Counted from the stretch's first letter, positions 35,327 through 47,498 are shown. The stretch: 64,000 nt of DNA from Thunnus maccoyii (GCF_910596095.1 NC_056552.1:9157111-9221110); one strand, 5' to 3'. Translations and numbers: made by a program. Notes: generated by a model from the sequence alone, not told the origin.

Positions 35327-36633
35327 CCCAAAGTTGGACACGATATGACGGTATACAGGGGAATGGGTGGATTATATTATGTTCTTCTAAAATTATGTGT
35401 GAGATTGCAATCAGTCATTAGCTGTCATCACTTGGCCAACCAAGTCGGCAGAATCATGAATATTTTTAGCAATGAAATAGCAAATATTGGGACCAATTTG
35501 GTCTACAGTGATGGTGCTCTGTGCGCTTTACTTGGCTCGTATGTTCAGCTAATCTAAAGCGCACACACGGGCAACAAGGGGTTTGGTTTGATGTGATCTA
35601 CTGTTGCACATATATCAAAATTGGGGGTGATGTGAGTGTGGGAGGGAGGGAGGGGTGGTTGGGACGTGGGGTGCTTCACTCAAAACGTTCACCTAAATGT
35701 GGAATTCTTTCCTCCAAGCTGCGGAGTCCTGTTTGCAAAGAGAGGAGGAGGAGGAGGAGGAGGAGGAGGAGGAGATGGGGGTGTGGCAGTGTGAGAGCAG
35801 TTAGTGTGTGACCCGCCCATGTGACCTGCCTGTTGCTGAGAGCGATGGCAGTTGCTAAGGAGCAGGTCACCAAGGCAACGGTGGTTGCTATGGAAGCAGG
35901 TCGTCAATGGCGGTGGTTCGGGCTGTCAGTTGGTGTATGAGGTGGTGTGGTGAGGTACGTTCGCGGGGATCACAGGCAGATGCACTGAGCACTGTTCCCA
36001 CCCGTGCCTGTGGTTTCCTCCGCCTCTCACAAAGGGAACGGACCCCGAGGTTTGTTTTTCAAATATGCCCGAGTGTAAGAGACTTGTTAGAGCTAGTTTT
36101 TGGGAGTGTGGGGGCCAAGGAAGGTGTGTAAACAAATGTGAACATTACTAGAAATGTTAGGTATACTGCAAGAAGATGGATGCCCAAAAAAAAAAAAAAA
36201 AAAAAAGCCTGTTTGATAAATGTTAGTGTCAGCGGAAAGAAAATCAGACCATGCTATTAAATGTCCAAGTCAGCTGCAGGAGTTTAAAATAGACTTTTCT
36301 TTTGTTTGTTTGTTTTGCTCTTGTCAACTCTGTTCTCTCTTTCCTTCCAGATCTCAGATGATTGAGCCTTTGCTGAGGACATCAGGAAGAGTCTCACATT
36401 GAGCAAGTGGACTCCACTATTACCACTGAATGCAGACTGAAAGGTTATTGGAACTTGGTCTAAAACGTTTTAAATGTTTCATTTGACTTAATTTACCGAA
36501 ACAAATTCTGTAACTTTGATGTGATCATTGTTTGTAAAGTTGAGCATATTGAAAGGGATTTGTAAGGATTTTTTTTTCTCCCCATTTAATTTGTTTTTTT
36601 GTTTTTTTTTTGCATTTTGAATTTGTACTTGTT

Positions 36634-36639
36634 AATAAA
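36634..36639 (+). terminator. Candidate srsf2 proximal polyA signal
   Basis: AATAAA in TTAATAAATTC, about 1.3 kb after the srsf2 stop, preceded and followed by T-rich sequence. Confidence 0.55.
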
Positions 36640-37431
36640 TTCTTTTTTTGAATTAACGTAGCTTTCTTTTAATGAAATCCCTTGTTTAACACTTCTTTCA
36701 AGACTGATATGGAAAAGTATTAATTTGCAGGCTTGATTTATAGAAAAGGTTGTCTTGTTGGATGTTCAAAGCCTTTACAGCTATGTTATACCACTCCTAT
36801 CGGAAAATGGCATAATGTACAGTAACAAAACAGCAAAACTTTGAAATATTGCAGTGCCACTTAATTTGTGACTCGCTAATCCGGCAGCATAGTATTTTTT
36901 CTTTTCTGTCAAATCTCTTTTTTTCTGTCTGGTTAAAGTTGCTTCCTATGACTCTAACCCTCTTTCTTGTGTATCTTTTGTGCACTAGGCGCAGTTGTGT
37001 AGCAGTTGAGTAATGCTGGTTAGCTGTTAAGATGCGGTGCAGTGCGGTGGTGACATGGTGTGGCGTGTTGCGGTGCTGAGTGCCCGGCACTGTTCCGGGG
37101 CTCGACCCTCCGCTGCTGTTTGCCGGTTTGTAAGCTCACAGGTGTGGCAGATCATCCATCCTCTCCTGTCTTGTTACCTCTGCTTCCCTCCATGTGCTGT
37201 ACAGATTCTCTCTTTCCTTCCTTCTTTTTTCTCTTTACTCCCTCTTCTCCTTTTTCCCCCCCTCTGTGGTTTATCCACTGTTAACTGGTTTTGCTCGCTT
37301 TCTGATATTGGGTCCAGTGTGACTCCTAGTGAAGGGTTGAGAGGGCAGTTCGGCTGCTTCATGAATCATTTTTGTGTACTGCATTCCTCTGTGAACCTCT
37401 CAATGTCTTGTAATTGCTTCAGGTGAATGCT

Positions 37432-37437
37432 AATAAA
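37432..37437 (+). terminator. Candidate srsf2 distal polyA signal
   Basis: AATAAA in GCTAATAAACATC, followed by GT-rich sequence (TTTGTGGTAAATAAG), as expected of a downstream element. Confidence 0.5.
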
Positions 37438-37522
37438 CATCTTTGTGGTAAATAAGTTGCCAGTGTGAATGCTGTCATGCTTTTCTGCACTTTTGCTTTG
37501 CTCTGTATTGTGGTATTTGATA

Positions 37523-37788
37523 CTAGAGCTGCACCGATTAGTCGATTGGCAGAAGATTGATCATTCAATTTTTAAGCAAAATGCTAAACTAACATTCGCT
37601 GGTTGCAGCTTCTCAGATCTGAGGATTTGAAGCTTTCTGTTGTCGTACATGACTGTAAACTGAATATCTCTGGATTTTGGACTGTTGATCAGACAAAACA
37701 AGACATTTGAAGGCATCGCCATGAGACAATAATTAATCAAGAAAACAATTAGATTTATCAATAATTAAAATAAGCTAGTTGCAGCCCA
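37523..37788. mobile_element. GCTGCAACTAAC MITE-like element
   Basis: Begins TAGAGCTGCACCGATTAGTCG and ends AAGCTAGTTGCAGCCCA. The core keeps TTTTGGACTGTTGATCAGAC and AGACATTTGAAGGCATC. Confidence 0.75.
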
Positions 37789-38565
37789 GTGAGTGTTTAC
37801 AGTCTGAATCGAAAGTCTGTCAGAAGATGTGTTTATTGGAAGGTTTAATTGGTATTTAATATTTTTGTTCAGGTTGTAAATATGGATACAACCTTTTTAT
37901 TAGTGTGTATGTAAAGGTACATCACAATATTGATTATGTTACACCTTTAGGAAAATCAATTAGAAACCATCAGCCAGATGGGAATGTCTGTTCTTTGCTA
38001 ATCTTGTGAATTAAAAACCTGTACAGCATTTTTTTATTTTTTTATCGGCTCACAGTAGTCTATTTGTCACATCACACTATAATCTTCCACCTAAATGTGT
38101 TTTGTTTCTTAATTTGGATGTTTGACCTTCATTGTACAGAATAATGTAAGTGCAGTTCAACACTAGAAGATTTCTACATTCATGAGCTGAAGGGGGAAAG
38201 TTTCTCTGTTCACCTTAAATCACAGTTTAACTCTTTACATAGAGCAGCACTGTGTGACATCACAGCTAGTTTTGAAGCCAGTCGTGGTCCAGTACGCAAG
38301 GGTGATGTCGAGACCTGAAGCCTCTGGTGCACAAACACTGACAGCGGGAGACATCTTGTGTCCAGCAGTTAAACTTATGAGATAAAAAAATATTTACATG
38401 TTCATAGATTTTGGATTTTCCAGTAGAGCAGATTGAATTTTTAACTGAAGTTAATGGTGGAAAAACCATATTAAACTTTTAAAATTATTATTCTAAGATG
38501 AGTATTCTTATATCTGAGGGGAATCAATGGGCTTAATGTTAGAATATAATGAATAAAAACTTGCA

Positions 38566-38848
38566 CAGCTGCAACAATTAGTTGATCTATCTTGGTTATG
38601 ATTTGAGTTATTTTTTCTTTTAAAAATGCCAAAATTCTCTTCAATCAGCTTCATAAATGAATATTTTCTTGTCTCTTTAGTACTCTATGACAGTGAACTG
38701 AATATCTTTGGGTTGTGGACTGTTGGTTGGGACAAATGAAGATATTTGAAGACGTCATCTTGGGCTTTGGGAAACTGGATCGACATTTTATAGACCAAAC
38801 AATTAATCAACAAAATTATTATGAAATTATTGTCAGTTGCAGCCCTAA
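38566..38848. mobile_element. GCTGCAACTAAC MITE-like element
   Basis: Begins CAGCTGCAACAATTAGTTG and ends ATTATTGTCAGTTGCAGCCCTA. The core keeps GGGTTGTGGACTGTTGGTTG and GAAGACGTCATCTTGGGC. Confidence 0.8.
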
Positions 38849-39198
38849 AAACTTTTTGATGCAGGGTGGTTGTTTATTGGAGTGCATTTTATTGAAAGGT
38901 GTTCCTAATATTTTATGTTAATAAAGTGGACAAAATATTAGCAAGTATTAACACTTTTCAGTATCCACCAACACCCACTACGACCTCAATAAGATACGAT
39001 ACAATGTCAACAAAATCTGAAAATGTGCAAGCTTCATCAAAGTAGAGTTTATGGCAGAACTGTTGTATTAGATTGCACAGATGTTCCTAATAAAGTGCTC
39101 TGTGAGTATATATATATATATATATGTATATATATAATTAAGGCCTAAATTATCTTAAGGCCCCAGCTTGTAGAAAGCCCTGAATCAAAAAAGTTTTT

Positions 39199-39465
39199 AG
39201 GGCTGTAACTAACAATTATTTTCATTATGATTAATGGATTATTTTCTCAACTGATTAGTTGTTTGGTCTGTAAAATGTCCCAAATTCAAAAAAATGTTCT
39301 AACAGTCCACAACCCAAATATATTCAGTTTACTATCATAAAGGACAAAAGAAACCAGCACAGAGTTTCAGCATTTTCTCTTAAAAAATTAATTAATGAAA
39401 TTTTATTAATTACATTTAACTAATTTTCTGTCGTTTGATTAATCGACTAATCGTTGCAGCTCTAC
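39199..39465. mobile_element. GCTGCAACTAAC MITE-like element, opposite orientation
   Basis: Begins TAGGGCTGTAACTAACAATT and ends TAATCGTTGCAGCTCTA. The core reads CAGTCCACAACCC, the reverse complement of the core in the neighbouring copies. This is the third copy within 2 kb of srsf2-mxra7 intergenic DNA. Confidence 0.8.
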
Positions 39466-39884
39466 ACTTTACAAAAATATCGATTTCAGTGGTGCAACAT
39501 TATCACACACCTTTGCAATTAATCACGTGGTTTATAGGCCCCCCGTGAGGGTCCGGGGCCCTGGGATAGTAACCCACTTTACCCAGTTGGTAATCTAGCA
39601 GACCTTTATGTAATGTATCCTGCAGTTTCCCTGCTCTTAGTTGTTTATAGTCGTGATTAAATCCCCGGTGCAGACTGACTGGAAGGTGAACACCTTTCCC
39701 CCTTACAGCACAGACTGTAAATACTGCTTGGCTTCCTCAGCCTGCACGGGTCCTGTCACAAACCATTTCCATCTCCCAACATGTCCTACACTCGCGCCTC
39801 ATGATGACGGGATTAACAGCAAAAGCGAAGAGCCGAGCACGTTGCAGGGCTCCGTGCCAGCCCACCTGACCTGCCCGGCAGTCT

Positions 39885-40094
39885 TAGGACTCAGCGCGGC
39901 GGGGGCGGGGGCGGGGGCGGTGAGGTGAGGAGGGGCGGACCCGGAGGATGTGACGCACAGGCCCGAAGAGGAGATTGTAGTACGTCCCGGTGAACGCTGC
40001 TCGTTAACGTTGATGTTTGGTGAGGATTAACACCAGCAGCGAGGATGAGTGAGAGACAGAAAGCGGAACAGTGAAGACGGCTAACCACAACAAT
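39885..40094 (+). promoter_or_regulatory. mxra7 proximal promoter with GC boxes
   Basis: Three adjacent Sp1-type GGGGGCG units at 39900-39920, in a short GC-rich stretch about 180 bases upstream of the mxra7 ATG. No TATA box seen. The rest of 37441-39884 holds only repeats. Confidence 0.55.
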
Positions 40095-41208
40095 ATGGAT
40101 CTAACGTTTGCGTTGTCTGCTATCATTTTCACGCTGCTCGCCATTGTGGTCGCTACGTCGCTTTTTAACAACTCCTCGCCCGCAACCGACTTTGCAAACG
40201 CACGGAGTTATTTCGGGTGCAGAGGGGACGGTGCAGCCGCAGGATCGGACCCATCAGGGCCCAAACTGAACGGTCATGTACCCGACAATCAGAAGGAGGA
40301 GGAAGAGGAGGAGGAGGAGGAGGCGGACGACTGGAACGAGCTCAGCGGCAGCTCACATGATCACTGGGATGTAGTGAAATCTGTGCTTTCGGTAAGTAGT
40401 CTGTAATCTGGCTGTTAGTTTATGAGAGTGCTGGTTGTTTGTTTAGTCAGTAGCTGTAAAAACGGGTGTTTCATAAATCTCTCTTAATCTGTTTGACTGT
40501 CCCTCCCACTCAGTTTACATGTCCAGCCAGAGGAAGAAGCTGCACTCAAATCCTTTACTGTAAACACAAGTAGCAATGCAAAAAAATACTGCAATACAAC
40601 ATGTGAAGATCCTGCATTAAAATGTACAAGTGCAATGTTAAGTATCAAGAAGAAAAGACAGGAAGTAAGGACAAAAAGAATAACTGTTTATTTCATGTTA
40701 ATTGGAAAATCTGAATGTGCAAACTAGCTACAACTACTTTATAAATGTATGGAAAAGTACTTCAAAACTGTGCTTCATCAGACCTTTTACTTGTGTTAAA
40801 ATAGCAGTGCCAAAAGATGCACTGATCTGACTTTTTCAGCCCCGATACCGATACCTGGGCTTTGGGTATCAGCCAATACCGAGTACCGATCCGATACCAG
40901 TGTATAATCAATAAGCTCACAGTGTGGAAGAGACTGGGATCAATTCTTTTACATTTAAGTCAACATCAGGCTTGACTTAAACTTTGCTTTGTAAAACAAA
41001 ACAAATAAGTACATAGATATAAATTTGCTGAATTGTTATTTATTAAAATTAAGGTATCTGATAACAGATTGGCCCATTGTCACCGATATTTCGATCAATA
41101 TCGGTATCGGTGCATCTGCAGCAGTGACAGTGAGTAAAACGCTCAATTACAAGCAAAAGTCCTGCATTCAACTTAACTTAAAGTGCAGCACAGAATCAGC
41201 TCTAATAG

Positions 41209-41299
<91 letters not shown>

Positions 41300-44200
41300 A
41301 ACAAGAATGGAGCCAAAGTAAGGAAATAATAAATATCAAAACAAAATAATATAAAAATTAAATTTAAAATGTATTTTCTGAATAGAATTCAATAATTCAA
41401 ACGTATTATTGAATTGATGCATTAACATGTGAGCAGCATCTCAATGTTTCAACTGGTCCAGATGAATCTAATTTTAACTGGTTTGTATTCTCTTGGGTAG
41501 TTTCACCATTAACGATGCATCACATTTTATAAGTGTGTCAAGTCTTAAATTTTCATAGAAGCTATCACTGATGTACGTGGTTACGCTCCACGTCAGCAGG
41601 TTTTTCTAGTAAATAACATCCCACGCATGTGTTGGCGTGCTCAAAAATAAAGGCTGCTGGGGTCATAAACATGCTATAACTGGTTTTAGTTATGTCTTTT
41701 TAGTCTCAATTTGACTAATGAAGGGCATTCCTCCTTCAGCCAGGTGATATATCGAAGCTAAATGGCTTAACTCTTATTTGTAAAAGGGCACTTTAGTACC
41801 CAAGACAAACAGAAACTCAGAGTAGAGGAGTAAAGTGGACAAAACCAGGGAGGAAAGGGAGAAAGGTGTCAAATCAGCACCTGAGGGAGCAAAGTATGGA
41901 CAGGTAACCGTGGCTGCTCCCATCACTGACACCCGGGCGGAGTGTAGGCCAGATCAGCATCCAGGAGAGGTGACAAATGAAGGTAAAACAAGGTGATTTG
42001 TTCAGCGCTTTCCTCGCTGCTTAACATCTGTATCTCTGGAGGGGGAAAAGCCTGTGATGGTGCGACGCGCCTCATCTGACCCCTTAATTCTCTGACAGGA
42101 GGAGGCACAGCCCAACCCTCGCACTGAAGAATTGGCAACACCAGTTGTTCACTCCTCCTTCACATCTAGCCTGTCCGTCCCCAGGCCTGGATCTAGGCAC
42201 ACAAGCTTAGACGTAGACTCGTCACCTGGGCGGTGCCGTACGTCATACATTGGGCTCTCTGATAAGGAACTCCTAAAGTGTGCTTTCTCTCACCCCCAGA
42301 CCGAAGGAGCCACAGAGAGCCCAGAGATCAACGGTGAGCACTTTTACATATTTACTCTCGTTTTTTTTTTTGCCCCCAAAATAATCGTTAGATGTCGATT
42401 TCTAATCAAAGTCGATTCTGTTTCTCCAGATAAGGTTGAATCAAATTCAGACGATTCCTTGAAGTACGTCCCCGGAAAGGCGAGATCCCACCATCTGAAA
42501 ATGATGATGTCCAAAGAGGAGCTGGAGGAGGAGCAGAGGTCAGTGAAAGCTACAAATACCCGTTTATTCATGGCCATCATCTGTTTTTTTTTCTCCTCAA
42601 GTAATTAAAGTAACATGTCTGTTCTGTCCGCTGTCCAGTGTCGACTCCTCTTCCTCCCTCTAACCTTCCCTACGCCTGACTGTCTTCACGTGTTTATGTG
42701 TCGTTGGCATTTCACTCAAGAGATTTCCTCGTTTAGCTGTTGTGTCACGCCTCAGCTTTAGGCTAGACTGAGTAAGGCGAGATTGAGCCTCGGCCAGGTG
42801 GAGGATGAATGACACGAGGCTTAAAGAAATTACTCAAGGTGTTTGGCGTGTGAGTGTTTTAACACGGCTGCGGAGTAGCGGACAGGAGACGCAGGGAACA
42901 GAGGAGCTACCAAAGTCACACATTCGTTTATTGTTTTTTCTGTAATGTATCTGCATATCTTATCATTGCAGGATACACTCCAACACAGACTTTAGCTGTC
43001 TGTAAGCCTCTTGAGCAGGCAGGCAGGGAGAGCGGAGCAAATACGTGGTAAAGTATGAGTATTATTCTCACCCGTTAACCTTAGAGGGGTCACTTTCTGG
43101 CCATTGTATGGAAACTCACGTCAGACCAATTTTTGCATTCACAGTTTCGACCTCAGCAGTGATTTTGACCTCACCAGCTCTTTATCCACAAGTGGCCATG
43201 AAGCGACTGATGTTACTGTGCCCACGTACCCACCTCCCGCCGCCCCCATTATTCCACATTAGATGTGTGAGTGTCAGGTGTCACAGCAGGTGCTCCTCAG
43301 CTTTGTGGAGGTGTTGATTGTGTCTCCAGTCATCACCTCTGACATAGGAGTGTTAGTTAATCCTCTAAGGACTCTCCTCTGTTCTGCCACAAGGAGGAGT
43401 CGGTGTAACACAACACTGGGACCTGTGCTGATGAGGCCTCCAAAACTATTCAGTCACACAGGAATTGTGGGGGCGGGGTGGGCAGGGGGTGACTGGTGGT
43501 TTATGCATTGCAAGATAAATATAGTAACTCAATGGATACAATTAATTATCATTTAGTGGACCAAAACCATCTAACCAGGTGTGAATGATTAACTTTATCA
43601 CAGAAAGTCTGAGTTTACCAAAGTCCACCCTTTGTGTGTCTGTCCCTCTTGTTTTTCCCCCTTTCCTTTTAGTAATAATATAACAATAAAGTTGGTGGTT
43701 TGTGTGCAATATTACATTTTTCTATTCTGCTCTTTCACCTCTCAATATGTAATATGTAACTATAACATTTTTTCACACCAAATAGTCTTGACAGGTGGCT
43801 CAGATCAAAAAGTCTGGCTCACTGTTGATCACTAGTTCTCACTTTATTACTTTATTTCCTCATTTCATGACATTTCAACACCATACTGAGCTCTTCCATC
43901 CACATTTCAACTCTCTACTGTCCTTGTAATTATTTGGTTCATCCTTTATTATAGTTTGTCAAGGCCACATTAAAGTACCATGGGCCCCGGTGCTACGGCC
44001 CCAAGCACCATCATGTCTTAACTATTGCCCCGTCCAAACTTCGTCAGCCACACTTAATTTGCATACAATAATACATCAACGATCACTCAATACTGCAGTT
44101 TAATTTTATGACTGTTGCAGCACCAAATACAAGTCATATAATCATCATAAGCCCATAGTGAAGCTTATATATGTGATAAAAAAAAAACTGCATCCCCAAA

Positions 44201-46245
44201 AGGTACAGGCCAGCTCACTGTAGGCCATTATCCATCTGTCTCATGCATATGTACGCTTACACACATGCACACACACACACATGCACACACACACACACAC
44301 ACACACACACTAACAGATGAAAGCGAGTCCTTTGCCCAGGTTCAAGTGCCATAAAGTCTAAATGGCCACAATAAAAGGCAGCACCAGTTTCCAAAACCAA
44401 AACTTATACAACACTGGCAAGTGAAGCCTGCATTCATCCTTCTGTCCACTCACGAGTGGTGCAAGTATACGATTATTACATGAATAAATCAATAACAACC
44501 GCAGATATTAAAAGTCTGTTCCTACCTTTAAAACATGGTCCTCCTGGTTTTACACGTGGCAAAGTCCAGGGCTCTAACAGTCACTATCCAATGACATCAG
44601 TGTTAAAACAGTTGGCTATTTGAATGTTATTTATAATTTCTGACATAATTTGTTCCATCATTAATTGAACAAACTCACAAATTGTTGTGGAAACATATGA
44701 CTGTGTCCCCTTGCCTGCATTCTGAAAATTGCTGGTGTGCTCTCTCAAGAAAAGGGTCAAACTGACTGATTAATTCTAAGCACCCCATCCAAAACTTGCC
44801 ATTATTGAGCGAGCCAAATGTGCGTGCCCCCTCAAAAGGCGATCCCATGCTCAGATAGAAAATTCACAGTGGCTACGACCCTTTTTTATCTGTCGAAAAC
44901 AGGCTTCAAACCATTTAATCACAATGTATTTACTGGAAAAACTGAACATCTGACTCCTTAAAGGTTCTTTTCGTGCACCGAACGCTGAACACGACTTTTG
45001 TAGGCAAACAAAATGTTACAATTAACTTTCATGAACTGAAACAACGTCTCAAAGTGGCCACTCCCTTAATTAATGCATAATTTTAAGCCTCAACAAAATG
45101 TAAACAGTTGTCATGAACGGGGAAATTAGCTATAGACCAAAACGGTTAGGGTATTAAACATGTTTATTTCTGCTGTATAGTTGGGCATTTTGACATGGGG
45201 GTCTATGGGGATTGACTGGTTTTTGGAGCCTGAAGTGGCCATTCGAGGAACCGCAGTTTTTGGAACTTTGTGTTGTCTTCATTTTTCAGCCCCGGAGGTT
45301 GCCGCTTGTCTAAGATACCTAGATACCTAACCTGTGGAAGCACGTGGTAATTCTGCCGGTGTCCTCATCATTGTTTCACTTGCCAGCTCTGCTATTAGTA
45401 CTGCTGCTGGGAGGGTTTTTGACCTCAGGGCTTGCAGCTTTGAAATATCCGGTCAGCTTGGGGATTTTTCTTAATAGCTGTGACGTCTGCTGCCCTTTTT
45501 CTCTTTGAGTTTTGCATTTTTGAGCTCCACTTTCACATTTCTTTCCAGACATTTCTGCAAACGTGGTTCTTGAGGTAAATTTCCTCTCAAACCAGGAAAC
45601 TACCATGCATATAAACAATGAATGTCATTCATTGGACAATAAAGACAGGCACATCATACATTTACTAATCACAGTGGCTTTTTTTTTTCCAAGCTATTAA
45701 CTTGAAAAAAGTTAATAGCCTGGTCGTCGCCGAGGCGGAAAGCGTGTTGTGTTATTACTATGGCAACCGGCAACAGTGAGTTGTCAAGTTAGCTGCAACT
45801 AACCGCTATCTGCGTGTTAAACAGTTTTTAATATAGTGATTTAATGTAACATAAAACATAATTAATGTAAATGTTGTAGTGAAACATTATTAAAAACACA
45901 CAACAGATTAATCTCACAGCACCCCTGGTCCATCCTCCTCCTCTTCCTCAGAACCACTGGACCATATAAATGGATTTTACCTGATGAACGTTGTTAATCA
46001 TCAACAGCGCACAGTGTTATATCCGGCTGTTTTACAGAAGACAACTGTAACACTTCCTTGTCTACTGTATTGTATTCTTTGGAATTAATAAAGTACTCTT
46101 ATTGACCTTATCCGTTATCTTTCTTCGCAGGGTGCAACGTGAGCAGCTAGCTGCCATCTTCCAGCTGTTGAAAGAGAACACGGAGACGTTTGGGGAGGTG
46201 TCTGAGGGAGACATGGAGGAGCAGCTCAGACTCTACTCCATCTGA
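40095..46245 (+). CDS. mxra7: MXRA7, matrix-remodeling-associated protein 7
   Basis: Small single-pass membrane protein whose molecular role is poorly known. Exons 40095-40391, 42099-42333, 42430-42538 and 46131-46245, all in phase with GT/AG ends, give 251 residues. Residues about 5-25 (FALSAIIFTLLAIVVATSLF) form an N-terminal membrane anchor, followed by an acidic region with a run of Glu. The C-terminal signature is strongly conserved with human MXRA7: LKYVPGKARSHHLKMMMSKE, EELEEEQ, then QLAAIFQLLKENTETFGEVS and EEQLRLYSI. Exon 2 has two acceptors in the same phase (42099 and 42300); the short form gives 184 residues. Intron 3 (3.6 kb) carries a DNA-transposon remnant. Neighbour of st6galnac1, as in human 17q25. 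Confidence 0.93.
40815..41125. mobile_element. MITE with GATGCACC / GGTGCATC ends, copy 2
   Basis: Starts AGATGCACTGATCTGAC with CCCCGATACCGATACC and ends AATATCGGTATCGGTGCATCT, so the ends are inverted. It lies in mxra7 intron 1 and is related to the copy at 25486-25782. Confidence 0.7.
41211..41296. repeat. (AT)n microsatellite in mxra7 intron 1
   Basis: About 43 uninterrupted TA units. The YIYIYI reading frame across it is an artefact. Confidence 0.97.
44260..44310. repeat. (CA)n microsatellite
   Basis: CA repeat with two ATG interruptions, in mxra7 intron 3. Confidence 0.9.
44980..45660 (-). mobile_element. DNA-transposon-type remnant in mxra7 intron 3
   Basis: The minus-strand frame at 45376-45618 encodes MSGKKCESGAQKCKTQREKG followed by LLRKIPKLTGYF and a Ser-rich tail. 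This resembles the N-terminal leader of hAT/ZMYM1-like transposase-derived proteins of fish. The adjoining minus-strand text (GCGGTTCCTCGAATGGCCAC, then CAATCCCCATAGACCCCCAT) is one I know as a common fish repeat. No transposase core is present, so this is a fragment. Confidence 0.45.
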
Positions 46246-46602
46246 GACTCCTCTCTTACTCAGGTCTTCGTGCTTCGTTATACGCTCACCTGTGAGCACT
46301 GCTGAAGGGACTACTCCGGTGCACCAAATACATTAACTCTCTAAACTTGTTCACAGTATTCAACACAGCTGTACAGTCTGCTCGACAATATTCAAGACAC
46401 ACCACCAACCATCCTTGTTTTTGTTTTAATATGACACACTGTTTTATTGTTTTGTTTTCTTGCTGATCCGTTTGCCCTTCATCCACGCTCCAGTCCACAT
46501 GAAGGCTAAACCAAAGCAGCTGGACCAGTATATTTCTAGCTACTCATGCAAATAAGGACTAAAAGGGATAAAGGACTGTTGTTTCTGTTAGTTTTATATT
46601 GT

Positions 46603-46608
46603 AATAAA
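46603..46608 (+). terminator. Candidate mxra7 polyA signal
   Basis: AATAAA 358 bases after the stop codon; a second AATAAA lies at 46728-46733. Intergenic sequence from there to 47498 shows no gene. Confidence 0.55.
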
Positions 46609-47498
46609 ATTTTAAAAATGTTAATTTATTACATAACCTTTTTTAAAATTTAATTTTATCTTCATTGAATCTGTCCCAGGTATGAATCTTGTAAAAGTTT
46701 CTGCATGACTTCCCTCCTCTGTTGCGTAATAAACCAAACAACGGGAAATACCATTGTGAAGGTGTGTGAGTGTGCATGAGCGGTTCTGTTGTGGGAAATC
46801 TTCAGATGGGCCAACAAATCTTCAGGTCACCCACAACTTAGTATTAAACTCAAAACTTACAAGAGAAAGAAATACACTGGAAGCTGGTAGAGTTCAATGT
46901 GAATAGGTTTACTGTGCAGTAGCAGCAGAGCAATACAAAGCAAACTGAGGCCTTGATCCCATGATAAATAACCTGATTAAAAAAATCATAAAACGATAAA
47001 TTATATACCTCTCATAACACCTCCTAACATGGAGCTTATTTGCTGATCCCCACCTTGTTCATTCTCTACATTTTGGTAATAATCCAAACATGACTCATCT
47101 CAGAAGACAATGGTGTCTCACACTTCTCTAAAATGTATCAGTCGTACTTGGTATTTTCTGCATTTCTCCCAATACACATGGCCTAACGGCCTTCGCTCAT
47201 CACACACATAAAATTAAAATGTGACCTCACTGATCCTCCCCCGCCAAGCTCCCTTTGGAACTATCTCTTATTGACATAAATTTTATGTTTGCACAATTAC
47301 TGGCCTATTCATGGAAAGGCAGTTTTCCACCACGGCTCCTGTTCTATTGTGCATCAGCGCAGTAGCCCTGCCCCTTTACAAGTTGGTGACAAGGGCTCAA
47401 ATACTCTAGGTAGCTTTTCCACCGGGGCATAAATTCCAGCAACGCAAGCAAACACTTGTCTGTATTCATCTGGATAGCAACACTGCTGGTTCTCAGGG

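Larger units (their letters stand above)
35327..37440 (+). other. Probable srsf2 3' UTR with alternative splice and polyA sites
   Basis: No credible coding exon. AATAAA signals occur at 36634-36639 and 37432-37437. A strong acceptor (CTTTCCTTCCAG) ends at 36350 and a donor-like GGTACGTTCG lies near 35954. Mammalian SRSF2 3' UTRs carry a cassette exon and retained intron that trigger nonsense-mediated decay, so these sites could be the fish version; that is inference. A GGA repeat lies at 35743-35776 and a poly-A run at 36186-36206. Confidence 0.5.

Noticed and set aside
34962-35348. 128-residue Pro/Ala-rich frame on the plus strand
   Set aside because: It is a frame-shifted shadow of srsf2 exon 2; the RS-domain frame is the real one.
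41025-41297. 90-residue frame ending in a long YIYIYI run
   Set aside because: It simply reads through an AT microsatellite and a MITE end.
42132-42608. 158-residue continuous frame as a single-exon gene
   Set aside because: It runs through mxra7 exon 2 into the intron and changes frame relative to exon 3; the spliced mxra7 model explains it better.
44260-44310. Short spaced repeats that might suggest a CRISPR array
   Set aside because: Simple CA microsatellite with interruptions in a vertebrate intron; no repeat-spacer structure.
45748-45780. X-box-like CTATGGCAACCGG, possible ciliary gene promoter
   Set aside because: No gene start or exon follows on either strand, and it lies beside a transposon remnant in an mxra7 intron.
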